This document shows, piece after piece, positions 1 to 9,656 of a stretch of DNA of 64,000 bases (positions are counted from its first letter, which is position 1; each line of letters begins with the position of its first letter). The position numbers were made by a program, and so were the translations under genes. The DNA is taken from the NCBI GenBank assembly GCA_033977485.1, contig CM066998.1:27901501-27965500 (forward strand), written 5' to 3'. The notes below the pieces were generated by a model. The model was not told where the DNA came from, made no database searches, and worked only from the letters and a program-made list of their open reading frames with translations. This DNA comes from Hydrangea macrophylla (lineage: Eukaryota > Streptophyta > Magnoliopsida > Cornales > Hydrangeaceae).

Positions 1-1
1 A

Positions 2-1369
2 CTTGTGGCTAAAGGTTTCACTCAGAAAGAAGGCATTGATTATAGAGAGACCTTCTCTCCGGTATCTAAAAAGGACTCATTTAGAATTATCATGACACTT
101 GTAGCTCATTATGATCTAGAGTTACATCAGATGGATGTGAAAACTGCTTTTTTAAATGGAAATTTGGATGAGGATATCTACATGGAACAACCTGAAGGGT
201 TCACAAAGAAAGGAAAAGAACATTTGGCTTGCAAATTAAAGAAATCTATTTACGGTCTTAAACAAGCTTCCAGGCAATGGTATATAAAGTTTAATGATAC
301 CATTACTGATTTTGGATTTAAGGAAAACACTGTTGATAAGTGTATTTATCTAAAAATCAGTGGGAGTAAGTTTATCTTTTTGGTCTTATATGTGGATGAT
401 ATTTTGTTAGCCAGTAGTGATCTTGGTTTGTTACACGAAATCAAGGAGTATCTTTCTAAGTGCTTTAAGATGGTTGATATGGGTGAGGCATCCTATGTCA
501 TTGGCATAGAGATCTTTAGGGATCGATCTCGAGGATTGCTGGAACTGTCTCAGAAAGGTTATATCAATCGTGTCTTGGAAAGATTCAATATGCAGCTATG
601 TTCAGTCAGTGATGCACCAATCATGAAAGGTGACAAGTTAAATGAAAGTCAGTGCCCTAGGAATGACTTAGAAAAGGAACAAATGAAGAAAGTTCCATAT
701 GCATCAGCTGTGGGGAGCTTAATGTATGCTCAGACTTGTACCAGACCAGATATTAGCTTTGCAGTTGGAATGTTAGGTAGATATCAAAGTAATCCAGGAA
801 TGGAACACTGGAAAGCAGCAAAGAAAGTTATGCGATATCTTAAAGGGACAAAGGAATATATGCTCACATATAGGAGATCAGATCAGTTAGAAGTAATTGG
901 GTACTCAGACTCGGATTTTGGTGGTTGCTTAGATAGCAGAAAGTCCACATCAGGCTTTGTGTTTCTGCTAGCTGGTGGAGCAATCTCGTGGAAAAGTGTG
1001 AAGCAGTCCATTATTGCTTCATCCACGATGGAGGCCGAGTTTGTGGCATGTTTTGAGGCTACGAGTCATGCTTTATGGTTGCGGAATTACATTTCAGGAC
1101 TTGGTGTTGTTGACTCTATTGCCAAGCCGCTGAAAATTTATTGTGACAATACCGCAGCAGTTTTCTTCTCTAAGAATGGAAAGTATTCTAGTGGTTCCAA
1201 GCACATGGAACTTAAGTACTTGGTTGTTAGAGAAAGAGTCCAGAAACAGCAAGTGTCAATTGAAAATTTGAGCACTACTCTTATGATTGCTGATCCATTG
1301 ACTAAGGGATTACCTCCAAAGACATATAAGGAACATGTTGTAAGGATGGGTCTTTTGAGTAATCAATGA
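2..1369 (+). CDS. Ty1/copia polyprotein, C-terminal part (reverse transcriptase and RNase H), 5' truncated by window edge
   Basis: This is the C-terminal 455 or so codons of a Copia Pol polyprotein; the frame is open at the left edge of the window, so gag, protease and integrase lie outside. Reverse transcriptase starts at once: ETFSPVSK near residue 16, then the Copia block DVKTAFLNG (about 44-52), IYGLKQASRQW (82-92) and the catalytic YVDD (about 129-132) in LYVDDILL. RNase H follows with YSDSDFGG near residue 301 and SSTMEAEF near 340, and the frame closes with the usual ADPLTKGLP tail. No stop or frameshift interrupts it, so this part of the element is recent or has been maintained. The product copies the element RNA into cDNA inside virus-like particles. 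The PPT and 3' LTR follow at 1758-2331. Family assignment is secure; the exact Copia lineage is not determined here. Confidence 0.95.
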   Translation, partial: LVAKGFTQKEGIDYRETFSPVSKKDSFRIIMTLVAHYDLELHQMDVKTAFLNGNLDEDIYMEQPEGFTKKGKEHLACKLKKSIYGLKQASRQWYIKFNDTITDFGFKENTVDKCIYLKISGSKFIFLVLYVDDILLASSDLGLLHEIKEYLSKCFKMVDMGEASYVIGIEIFRDRSRGLLELSQKGYINRVLERFNMQLCSVSDAPIMKGDKLNESQCPRNDLEKEQMKKVPYASAVGSLMYAQTCTRPDISFAVGMLGRYQSNPGMEHWKAAKKVMRYLKGTKEYMLTYRRSDQLEVIGYSDSDFGGCLDSRKSTSGFVFLLAGGAISWKSVKQSIIASSTMEAEFVACFEATSHALWLRNYISGLGVVDSIAKPLKIYCDNTAAVFFSKNGKYSSGSKHMELKYLVVRERVQKQQVSIENLSTTLMIADPLTKGLPPKTYKEHVVRMGLLSNQ

Positions 1370-1768
1370 TGTAAATGATGGATATTTCAGTTGTAGTGTA
1401 ATTGACACTTATGCGCAATTAAAATTTGTTTATGTTATTTCCTGTTTTCAATTATGTGTGCACAATTTATGTTTTATTGTTTGATAAACAGGAAATGTCT
1501 TAACAAGACACATTACATGGGCATTACAGAATAATAGACTAAGGTTAGTACAGGTTATTAATGGCGTGGTGCATGGAAGGGAATATGACACAAAAGTTGT
1601 ACAACCGCTATGACTCACATTGATAGTCTATGCTAATCTTAGTATGACAGTAACTAAAAGTTTGGGCGTATTGACTAATTATGGAAATTTGTGATCACAT
1701 TAAAGTTTTATATGTGGAATCCAACTAAGTCAAATATCATAATCGGTCTAGTGGACCAAGTGGGAGAA
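1370..1768 (+). other. Copia 3' untranslated region ending in the polypurine tract
   Basis: This is non-coding sequence between the pol stop and the 3' LTR. It ends in the purine run AAGTGGGAGAA at 1758-1768, the usual Copia polypurine tract that primes plus-strand DNA synthesis and sits directly against the LTR. No other ORF or motif is seen. Confidence 0.8.
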
Positions 1769-2331
1769 TGTAAATTCCTATGTGACTTTTAGAAGTCCTA
1801 TTGAATGTGGCCCACTAGCCTTCTATGTTAGTTGGACTTCACTAACTATTTAGCCAATAGAAGATTGTCCCAATTAATATATATATATATATATGTATGT
1901 GTATATATATAAAAAAGATATACGTTATTAATTGTTGAGATAATCAATGATTGAATGGTTCGTCTTTCAACAGTTATTAAATAAGGGACTTTTCATATTT
2001 CAAGAAAATATTTATGAAAGTCATTACGTATTCCAAGACCGTCTTTATGACAGTCATTAATAGGCCCTCTTCTCTCCTCTATAAAAGGTACACCCTACCC
2101 CTTGAAAGTTAACCTCAATCAATTACAGAAATAAGGGTGTGCATAATTGAGAGACAGAGAGAAGAAGAAAAAGCCTAGAGTAAAGTACAATCTAAGGGGT
2201 ACCAATTCCTTCTCTAGCAATATCAATGGCGAATAATGGTATGTGAAAAGTTTTCTTAAGATGTATTATATTGAAGATCTTGACATATAAAATTATTTCC
2301 GCATGATAGTTTTATCAATTAAAGTCTTACA
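1769..2331 (+). repeat. 3' LTR of the Copia element
   Basis: The LTR starts TGTAAATTCC directly after the polypurine tract and is taken to end TCTTACA at 2331, giving TG...CA ends with a short inverted TGTAA/TTACA. It contains an (AT)n run at about 1879-1914 and a TATA box, CTATAAAAGG, at about 2080-2089, as expected of a U3 promoter. The 5' LTR is outside the window, so the right boundary rests on the inverted ends only and no target duplication can be tested. Confidence 0.75.
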
Positions 2332-3024
2332 ATTAATGCACGCAGTAAAACGGCACAGATTGTTCTAGCTAGTACACAACAACATGATTTATTGTATGTA
2401 CATTGGAGTATTGAAATCTTTTCAGAGAACTCCTTATTGCCTATAATCCAATTGTGTTTGGATCTCAGTATAACAAGGGGTGCTGCAAAAGCTGAAATGT
2501 AAACTACTAAGCGTGTCGTGTTCATTCAAATTTTGAGGTCTCACTTTGTAATTTCCACTAATATTAGTGGACTAGAACAAAAGGTCTACAGAACAAAAGG
2601 ACAACGCTCGGTTCGAAGACCAATAATGTTGCAGATACAATATATTACACAACACAAAGCATAATAGGGCATTAAATGTCTTATATCCTGTGCTATTTGA
2701 ATTTTTTTACACTTTTATATATACCATTTACACAGTATAGAGTACAAATATTTACAGCTCTATTATGCTTTGTGTTGTACAATATGTTAGGTCAGTAGCA
2801 TTACTCTTATGAAGACTACTAGTCTATTAGAAAAAGTCACAAATACACACACATATGAAAATCCAGCCAATTAAAACCACTAACGCAACATGGATTCAAA
2901 GCCATCACAACAATATCCCACTCCCATTGAGATAAAGATGACGAGATCTTGTAGTTATGGATTGTGATTTATCTCCTCAGATTCTAAATAGAGAGAAATT
3001 TGAAAGAACACACACTAACACATA
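2332..3024. other. AT-rich spacer with no gene recognised
   Basis: No coding frame with recognisable domains is seen. The only structured part is the small hairpin element at 2634-2791. Short ORFs here are AT-rich chance frames. Confidence 0.6.
2634..2791. repeat. Small inverted-repeat (hairpin) element, MITE-like
   Basis: About 30 bp at 2637-2667 (core ACACAACACAAAGCATAATAG) is repeated as its reverse complement at 2758-2788 (core CTATTATGCTTTGTGTTGT), with about 90 bp of AT-rich loop between. This is the layout of a small non-autonomous DNA transposon. No clear target duplication was found, so the superfamily is not assigned. Confidence 0.55.
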
Positions 3025-3260
3025 CTCCGTCCGTCCCATTTTATCTGTCTCTCTTTCTTTTTTGGTATGTCCCAAAATTATTGTTCATTTTCCTAAATCA
3101 ATATGTGAATTATACTTAGTTTCTCAAACTATCATTTCTTGTAATCAATACCAAGACAAAATAAAAAAAGAAAGTGCAATGATTATGAGCAATTGTGAAA
3201 AGTAGGTGTAGATTCTTTTTATCCCTTAAATAGTTAAGTTCTCAAAATGAAACGGAGGAA
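3025..3260. mobile_element. Stowaway-like MITE (Tc1/mariner type)
   Basis: The left end reads CTCCGTCCGTCCCATTTTA and the right end ATGAAACGGAGGAA. These ends resemble the Stowaway consensus CTCCCTCCGTYYC, and the element is flanked by TA on both sides (3023-3024 and 3261-3262). It is 236 bp, AT-rich and has no ORF of its own, all normal for Stowaway. It lies about 110 bp beyond the stop codon of the dirigent gene, so it may sit in or next to that gene's 3' untranslated region. Confidence 0.75.
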
Positions 3261-3277
3261 TAAAAAGTACAAATACA

Positions 3278-3280
<3 letters not shown>

Positions 3281-3309
<29 letters not shown>

Positions 3310-3311
3310 AA
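3281..3311. repeat. (TA)n microsatellite
   Basis: A run of alternating TA of about 30 bp, 60 bp beyond the dirigent stop codon. Confidence 0.85.
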
Positions 3312-3370
3312 GGTGTGGCCGACATAACTACTACATCCATGATCATGACCTAAAAAGATCCAAGAAAACA

Positions 3371-3958
3371 TTAATAATGTATGACATAGACATTATACTC
3401 AACAGTGGCATCACCGGACTTGAGATCAAATTTGTATGTTTTGGCCTGAACATAACCCCGAGCAAACCTGAAAAGCCCACTTCCTCCGATTACAGGCATC
3501 TCTCTCACCTTGTTAAAAACCGGGTTTCTGCCAAACACGGTGATAGTGCTTCCATTATACTTTCCTTCAATAAAAGCAAAGTTCATTGCCATCAACAATC
3601 CGATCTCTTCTTGTGAAGCAACACCGTAAAATCCTTGGGCCCGTCCAACCATTTTGGAGCCCAATTCGGGCCCAACTGTTAATGGGTCATCGATCATGTT
3701 AACGGTGCCGAAGGAGGTGGTGGAATTGGTGGGTGGTGGCACGATTTGGACCGCGGTGGGCTTCCGGCCACTTAGGATGTCGTGCCAATAGAACCTAAAA
3801 TGGCTCAACTTTTCTTTTCCCAAGGAAGTAATTTTGTTTTCAATGGTGGATTTGGTGAATCCATAGTCTTTCCCGGTTACCGGAATTACAATGGACGAAA
3901 CGAGGATGGTACTCATGATGAGAATTACCAAATGGGAAGACGGTTTTGGACTGGCCAT
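3371..3958 (-). CDS. Dirigent protein (195 aa, single exon)
   Basis: This is a secreted dirigent-family protein. These beta-barrel proteins guide stereoselective coupling or cyclisation of phenoxy and isoflavonoid intermediates in lignan, lignin or pterocarpan formation in the apoplast. Residues 1-29 form a signal peptide with a hydrophobic core ([16 protein letters not shown]). Family landmarks follow: [11 protein letters not shown] (54-64), [12 protein letters not shown] (83-94), GRAQGFYG (105-112), [20 protein letters not shown] (128-147, with the highly conserved GRNP end) and [18 protein letters not shown] (152-169). NST at 78-80 and NGS at 135-137 are potential N-glycosylation sites. 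The length is normal and the frame is uninterrupted; lack of introns is typical of the family. The ATG at 3958 is chosen because it gives the complete signal peptide. A TATA element lies 53-60 bp upstream. It is the only clear non-transposon host gene in the window. Its substrate and subgroup cannot be read from sequence alone. Confidence 0.96.
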   Translation of the reverse strand: MASPKPSSHLVILIMSTILVSSIVIPVTGKDYGFTKSTIENKITSLGKEKLSHFRFYWHDILSGRKPTAVQIVPPPTNSTTSFGTVNMIDDPLTVGPELGSKMVGRAQGFYGVASQEEIGLLMAMNFAFIEGKYNGSTITVFGRNPVFNKVREMPVIGGSGLFRFARGYVQAKTYKFDLKSGDATVEYNVYVIHY

Positions 3959-4010
3959 ATGGAAAGAGTCTAGTTAATTTGGACAAAAAAAATAAATAAA
4001 GAACAACCTT

Positions 4011-4018
4011 ATTATATA
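4011..4018 (-). promoter_or_regulatory. TATA box of the dirigent gene
   Basis: On the minus strand the sequence reads TATATAAT, 53-60 bp upstream of the dirigent ATG, a reasonable spacing for a short 5' untranslated region. No further promoter elements were identified with confidence. Confidence 0.6.
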
Positions 4019-4220
4019 TGTTCTGCATTTCCATACAAGTGAAGTGAAGTGAAATACCCCACTAGTAAACATAATCATTTCTGTGCAGACGTTACTCCTC
4101 AGAATATGTTTGGTGTGAGCCTGTGAGGCATGGGAGGAAAGAATGGAGAATTAAAAAAAAAAAAAAAAAAATTTTGAGTATACTAAATTTGGACACCTAA
4201 TTAAATTGTTTTCTTGTTTT

Positions 4221-5101
4221 GAGGGTGTTTGGGACAACGATTGGATAGCGATTGGGGTCTCAATTGAGCTTTTGGGCTTCTAATTGCAGTAGTCCAAGTG
4301 TTTGGACATCCAAAAGGCAAACGCAAATCGCGAACGCAATAGCTGAAATCCTCATTTGGCACGCGTTTTAGAGAAGCATTAAGGACAACTGTCCGTCCAA
4401 GCTTTCATGGGATTGCAAATGTCACTTGACCCCTTTGAAAAAGCTACTAATTTATATTATCAAGTATATTTAAATAATTAGTTAATATATATATATATAT
4501 ATCAGTCTGGCTATGGAGAGGGCGGCCTCTCCATAATAAAGAGAGGACTTCTGTTTTGACCGTCGGATCGTGTTTTCATTAAGGACAACTTTGTCACTTC
4601 ATAATTTTTAAACACGATCTGACGATCAAAACAAAGACCCTCTCTTTATTAAAGAGGGCGTCCTCTCCATAGAATTTTCATATATATATATTATGTATTT
4701 AATGTATTTTAATATTTCTATATTATGTATTTAATGTACTAATTAATATAAGTAATGATTGTTTATTAACATTAGTAACGTAATGTGGAAATATTATCTA
4801 ATACACTTAATTAATTTATTATTTAATTATTTGATTCGTAATGACAATTAATATAAATATACTAAAAAAAACTATGCATTTAATACAAATATAATTGCAA
4901 TACAGTATAAGGGGGCACAATTGTCTTTTGGACATTCAAAATCAATTTTATATTTATGTAACCAAACACTTGCATAATCTATTGTCACTAGAATCACTTT
5001 TATAATACATTATCCAAACATCACAACTATCAAAATCTATTATGACAAAAGCAATCGCAAAGCTATCAAATCGCAAAGCACAAGCTGCTCCAAACAGGCT
5101 C
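4221..5101. mobile_element. Probable non-autonomous DNA transposon with GAG..TGTTTGG ends, containing a nested MITE
   Basis: The left end reads GAGGGTGTTTGGGA and the right end TCCAAACAGGCTC, an imperfect terminal inverted repeat. The inner sequences also pair loosely: GATTGGATAGCGATTG on the left against the complement of CAATCGCAAAGCTATCAAATC on the right. No transposase frame is present. A second, younger MITE is inserted at 4511-4672. No convincing target duplication was found, so the superfamily (PIF/Harbinger or hAT) is left open. Confidence 0.45.
4511..4672. mobile_element. 162-bp hairpin MITE with long terminal inverted repeats
   Basis: The left arm begins CTATGGAGAGGGCGGCCTCT and the right arm ends with its imperfect complement, GGGCGTCCTCTCCATAG. 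Pairing continues inward through AATAAAGAGAGG / CCTCTCTTTATT and ACGATCTGACGATCAAAAC against its counterpart. Almost the whole element folds into one hairpin. It has no coding capacity and lies inside the 4221-5101 element. Flanking AT repeats hide any TSD. Confidence 0.75.
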
Positions 5102-5138
5102 TGTATATATGTCAATGACAATTTAAAAATAAAATCTA

Positions 5139-6165
5139 GGGTAAATTACACAAACCTCCCCTGAGGTTTGCATTAATTACACGGACCTCCCCTCTTGTCT
5201 CAAAAATTACACAGACCTCCCTCGAGGTTTGAATTAGGTAACAAAACGCCCCCTCTCCTAATGGTCCGTTAGTTTTTTTACATTAGCCTCCCCTGAAAAT
5301 TACAATTAGCCCTCCTAATATTATAAAATTGTCATACTAAAGCCCCATTTCTCTTATATTTTTGTGCTAATTATAAAATCCCTCATCCCTCCTATGTTTT
5401 TGGGTTAATTTTTTTAGCATTAATTTATATCTACACAAAATATACATAAAACATATATAAATAGGTCCAAATTTTTTTTCCCCCGAACAAACCACTATCA
5501 AGCCTCCCCTGTATTAATTTTCTAGATCCGCCCCTGTCCCTATGCTTCAAAAGTGGACACTTAACCCCCTGTGATTGTGGACTAAAATAGAACTGTTATG
5601 ATTTCACTCAAAGAGCGTTAACACCAAAATTAACATCACAAATGGATTAAGTGTTTATATTTTAAACCAATTTTAGAATTTTTGTCAGTTTTGAGTGAAA
5701 TCATAACAATTCCATTTTAGTCCACAATCACAGGGGGTTAAGTGTCCACTTTTGAAGCATAGGGACAGGGGCGGATCTAGAAAATTAATACAGGGGGGGC
5801 TTGATAGAGGTTTGTTCGGGGGAAAAAAAAATTTGGACCTATTTATATATGTTTTGTGTATATTTTGTGTAGATATAAATAAATGTTAAAAAAATTAACC
5901 CAAAAACATAGGAGGGAGGAGGGATTTTATAATTAGCACAAAAATATAAGAGAAATGGGGCTTTAGTATGACAATTTTATAATATTAGGGGGGCTAATTG
6001 TAATTTTCAGGGGAGGCTAATGTAAAAAAAACTAAAGGACCATTAGGGGAGGGGGCGTTTTGTTACCTAATTCAAACCTCGAGGGAGGTCTGTGTAATTT
6101 TTGAAACAAGAGGGGAGGTCCGTGTAATTAAGGCAAACCTCAGGGGAGGTTTGTGTAATTTACCC
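5139..6165. mobile_element. Mutator-like foldback element (1,027-bp near-perfect palindrome) with 9-bp TSD
   Basis: The element begins GGGTAAATTACACAAACC and ends with the complement GGTTTGTGTAATTTACCC. The two arms are complementary over roughly 470 bp each, around a central loop near 5613-5690. It is flanked by the identical 9-mer TAAAATCTA at 5130-5138 and 6166-6174, the TSD length of Mutator-like elements. No transposase is encoded. The strong arm pairing means a read-through transcript would form a very long hairpin. Confidence 0.85.
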
Positions 6166-6174
6166 TAAAATCTA

Positions 6175-6679
6175 ATTGCGAGTTTATTTTGGTATTAAAA
6201 AAGAGTTTAGGTGTATGAAGCATTATTTTAAATAAAATAAAAAAAGGAAAATAAATAGCCTCTCGGTTTGGCTACACTTTTTGAAGTCCTTACTATCATG
6301 TATGGCACACTCGGTAAAATTGTCAAATAGGATAAGATAAAGAGTTTGGTTTAAAATCATGTTCTACATTTCCTATTGTGTTCGAATAAGAGTTCCAAAT
6401 ATTGTTAAATGTTTAAAATATATATTATTAATTTTATTTTTTGTTATTATTTTTAAAATTTTAATTTCTATGTTTAAAATTAAATTTCATGTTTGAAGTA
6501 TTAATTAATTAATGATATGATTTTATTATAAATGTTAATATCTTAAATATAATTTTTTATTTTAAAAATATTACTTTTATGATCTTTTATGATACCTGAT
6601 ATGATCTTTTACTAATTAAATGTTTAGAATGTTTACTTCTAAATTATTATTTTAGTCATTTTTCTTAACACGCCCCCTT
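6175..6679. other. AT-rich spacer, nothing recognised
   Basis: The sequence is strongly AT-rich with short runs of A and T. No coding frame, terminal repeat or RNA motif could be supported. Confidence 0.6.
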
Positions 6680-6687
6680 ATCTGACT

Positions 6688-7389
6688 TAGGGGTGGGCAC
6701 ATTTCGGGCCAACCGAACTTTCAAGCCGAAACCGTACTTTCAAACAATTTCAGTTCGGTTTGAACCCGAACCAAAGTAAATTCGGTTTGAAACCGAACCG
6801 AACTTATAAGTGCAGTTCGGTTTTCGGTAGAGTTTTTCAGCCCGAACCCGAACCGAATTTTCGAAGTTTTTTTTTTATTTTTATTTTTATTTTATTTAAT
6901 TTTTATTTTATTTTTTTATAAATAGATTTAGGGTACTTCATTAGTTTTACTAATATCCTGTTGAAGCGTGAAAGACATTTTTTTTTCTCTTAGTGAGTAA
7001 TAACAAAATACTAACTGTAACTATTTGAGTTGTTCTTTTGTTCTTGATTACCAAATGGTTTTTTTTTTTTTAGATCTAGGGTACTTCATTAGTTTAACTA
7101 ATATTATTGATTACCAAATGGATATCTTGAAACTTAAAAGACATTTTTTTCTCTTTATTGAGTAATAAAAAAATTTATAAAAATAAAAATAAAAAAATAA
7201 AAAAAATGAAAAAAAAAACTTCGGTTGAATTTCAACTCGAAGTTTCGAACCGAACCCGAACTTTAATTTTGAAACCAAACCATACTTTCGAAGTTTATTT
7301 CATTTCGGTATCGAAATTCTCAACCCGAACCGAACAACCCGAACCAAACTTTTTGGTTCGAAACCGAACCGACTGTTTGCCCACCCCTA
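6688..7389. mobile_element. hAT-like non-autonomous element (702 bp) with 8-bp TSD
   Basis: The left end is TAGGGGTGGGCA and the right end carries the complement, GCCCACCCCTA. It is flanked by ATCTGACT at 6680-6687 and again at 7390-7397, the 8-bp duplication expected of hAT transposition. The subterminal regions are rich in repeated TTCGGTT/AACCGAA units on both sides. Inside, a segment of about 90 bp (GGGTACTTCATTAGTTT...) near 6935-7010 is repeated near 7079-7166. There is no transposase, so it depends on an autonomous partner. Confidence 0.85.
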
Positions 7390-7397
7390 ATCTGACT

Positions 7398-7840
7398 ACA
7401 TCCTCCACCCCTATGGTACAATTTTATTCGGCAAAATCGGAAGAAAAAGTCAGTTCTCTCTATCCAAATGCACCAAATGCTGGGATGAGACCTAACCTAA
7501 CCTATCCTGGCTCTTATCCATCACGCCAAATGTGACCTAAGTGATTATAGAACTGGAAAGATAACATGACAATGTTTAGCAAACCAAAATTTGTGATTCA
7601 ATCACAAAAAATTTGTATCAAAAGTAGAAATTTGCGATTTACCAAAATCTAGATTGGGCCACTTTTGACCAAAAGTAGTTCTACGCGATTAAATGGCAAA
7701 AGCTGTTACAAAATAGACTGTTATGTACTTTTCTTGCTATATTGATTTGTAATTTATCCACCTATACATGCATAAATGCATGACACATATAAGGCATCTA
7801 ATTGAAATAATAGGATAATAGAACAATACGAATGACGCCG
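7398..7840. other. Spacer, nothing recognised
   Basis: This is unique-looking AT-rich sequence between the hAT-like element and the SINE relic. No gene or terminal repeat was found. Confidence 0.5.
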
Positions 7841-7985
7841 AGCAGGCTATAGCGCAATTGGCATAGTTTCTCTCTTTCCAGTGGGAAGGGAGAGAGTTCG
7901 AACCCTCATAGGGGATTCTAATTGCTTGCCCCCCAATTATTTTTGTGTCATGCCTCAGAACAGCAAAACTAGAGAAAAATAAATT
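7841..7985 (+). repeat. tRNA-derived SINE relic
   Basis: TAGCGCAATTGG at 7850-7861 matches a Pol III A box, and AGTTCGAACCC at about 7895-7905 matches a B box; the spacing of roughly 33 bp between them is as in tRNA genes. The sequence between and around does not form a full tRNA cloverleaf, and a tRNA-unrelated, T/A-rich tail follows, which is the structure of a SINE. The 3' end and target duplication are not clear. Confidence 0.6.
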
Positions 7986-8231
7986 TCTTTTTTGGGTCCA
8001 TAGGGAATGATGGGTGAATGACACTAATTTGTCCACACCACACAATACTAGTAAACTAGAAGCAATAAGAACATTAATAATACTAAACTGAATATATAAC
8101 AAAAGTTATAGCTATTGCAATATCATCAAAGTGCGCTACAAAAAATATAAAAGGTTTGTAAGTGACAGATGACCAAATACAAAATTATAACAAAGTGAAC
8201 AGAAATATGAACTAAAACTCTGTCTTCTTCT

Positions 8232-8342
8232 TCATCTCGTGTAATCGTAATCGTCCGCGTAATACTCTTCCCCAACCTCTCCAATTTCAGTAGATTCACC
8301 CTCGGCGTAGCCGTCCACTGGGTAGTAGCCACTATCATCCAT
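8232..8342 (-). pseudogene. Short acidic, tyrosine-rich reading frame (possible last-exon fragment)
   Basis: A 36-residue frame on the minus strand begins at an ATG at 8342 and ends at a TGA at 8232-8234. Its composition is not random: it contains DDSGYYPVDGY, STEIGEVGEEYY and ADDYDYTR. A splice-acceptor-like pyrimidine-CAG lies just upstream (TGCCATTACAG on the minus strand). I do not recognise the family. It could be the tail of a transposon-derived or host gene whose other exons are gone. Confidence 0.3.
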
Positions 8343-8545
8343 TTATTTACCTGTAATGGCATAGACATGGTAGGCTGGATGGGGAATGTCCAGGCAATGA
8401 AGGTCATCAGCTTATTGAAAGGTAAGTGAGAATACCAGTCTTTTATTTCGAACACAGTACCCGATTCTTAACACCTTCAAACTCTAAGACTGGCGGTACT
8501 AACCCCGACTGACTACCGTGAGCTAATTATATCATCAAGATATAC

Positions 8546-8745
8546 TAGTTCTCTTGTTCACCACTTTTAAGAACTCTTACTGTTCACCACTTTTAATAAC
8601 TCATGCAAGCACTATACCTCGTTCCAACATAACGACCTATCTATGGTCGTACCATTTACTCTTGTTCACCGCTTTTAAGAAGTCTTACTGTTCACCGCTT
8701 TTAAGAACTCTTACTGTTCACCGCTTTTAAGAACACTTGCGAGTA
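8546..8745 (+). repeat. Degenerate tandem repeat of about 28 bp
   Basis: The unit CTTACTGTTCACCGCTTTTA (with a variant reading CACCACTTTT) recurs at least five times between 8549 and 8732, interrupted by a stretch of about 60 bp. It is non-coding and no function is evident. Confidence 0.7.
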
Positions 8746-8993
8746 TTGTACACCCATAGTTATCACAATCCTGGTCAAATCTCTGTTACCCGCTTATCGG
8801 ATTTAACATGAGCGAACTATTAGCTCAACACAACCTTTGCTAATGTTCTAAACCCGAATACGCTACTCACCATATACTCTCATTATCCTATCCCATTATC
8901 CCTTAATCCATAATATTGCAGTATGGAACATCAATTAAATGACTAAGCATTATAAATTACAAACTCAAAGGGAAACTACCATGTTCTGTTAAA

Positions 8994-9147
8994 CTCAATC
9001 GATTGAACCCCTTTCAATCGATTGGGAAAAGTGAGGTTCGATCGATTGAAGTATTCTCGATCGATTGAAGCGAAAGTGGTCTCGATTGATTGAGGCTCTG
9101 TGTATTCAATTGATTGAACCTAGTTTGATGTTCAATCGATCAAAAGT
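8994..9147 (+). repeat. Cluster of ATCGATTGA / TCGATCGA motifs (cluster 1)
   Basis: Six or seven copies of the self-complementary core ATCGAT, mostly as TCGATCGATTGAA or a close variant, occur at intervals of about 20-35 bp. Similar clusters recur at 9657-10430, 31574-31683, 52654-52775 and 60549-61092. In the right part of the window such clusters lie within an Athila element, so this one may mark another LTR-element remnant. Confidence 0.7.
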
Positions 9148-9301
9148 CATCTTCTTTAGATTTTGGCAGTGAACATCCAGAATCTGTTAGGCGTGTTTGT
9201 ATCATTGTTAAACGTACCAAACGTGTAAAGAAATATATCTAAGCTAGTGAGTGAGTTTTAGACTCACCAAATTTCGTTAAGGGCGCGTTTGGAAGTCCAA
9301 T

Positions 9302-9353
9302 GGCCTTTTCTTCTTCTTCTTCTTCTTCTTCTTCTTCTTCTTCTTCTTCTTCT

Positions 9354-9395
<42 letters not shown>
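9302..9395 (+). repeat. Compound microsatellite (CTT)n(CT)n
   Basis: An uninterrupted run of CTT units is followed by a long run of CT units. The complementary strand reads as glutamate/arginine codons by chance. It should be highly length-polymorphic. Confidence 0.95.
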
Positions 9396-9398
<3 letters not shown>

Positions 9399-9656
9399 CG
9401 CTTTGTCTCTTTAATCCTCTTCTTCTTCATCTCCTTCTTCTGTCTCTCTCTCTCTGACTGAGTATATATATAGATCGATTATGTGTGTAGATATATATAG
9501 GTGTATGGATGTGTATATATAAACACAAGCTTTCTCTCTCCCTTTCCTACTCTCTAATTTCAACCCAAATCCACACAAAATTCAAATCATATATATAGGG
9601 AAAGGTGGTACAAGGTGGTAGTCCAGCGGACAAACTGGGATAAGATTTGCAGACAC

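Noticed and set aside
7158..7535. Plus-strand ORF of 125 codons
   Set aside because: It runs across the right end of the hAT-like element and its target duplication, so it cannot be a conserved gene.
7841..7920. Functional tRNA gene
   Set aside because: A and B boxes are present but the acceptor and anticodon stems do not pair convincingly.
9239..9430. Glu/Arg-rich ORF on the minus strand
   Set aside because: It is the translation of the (CTT)n(CT)n microsatellite.
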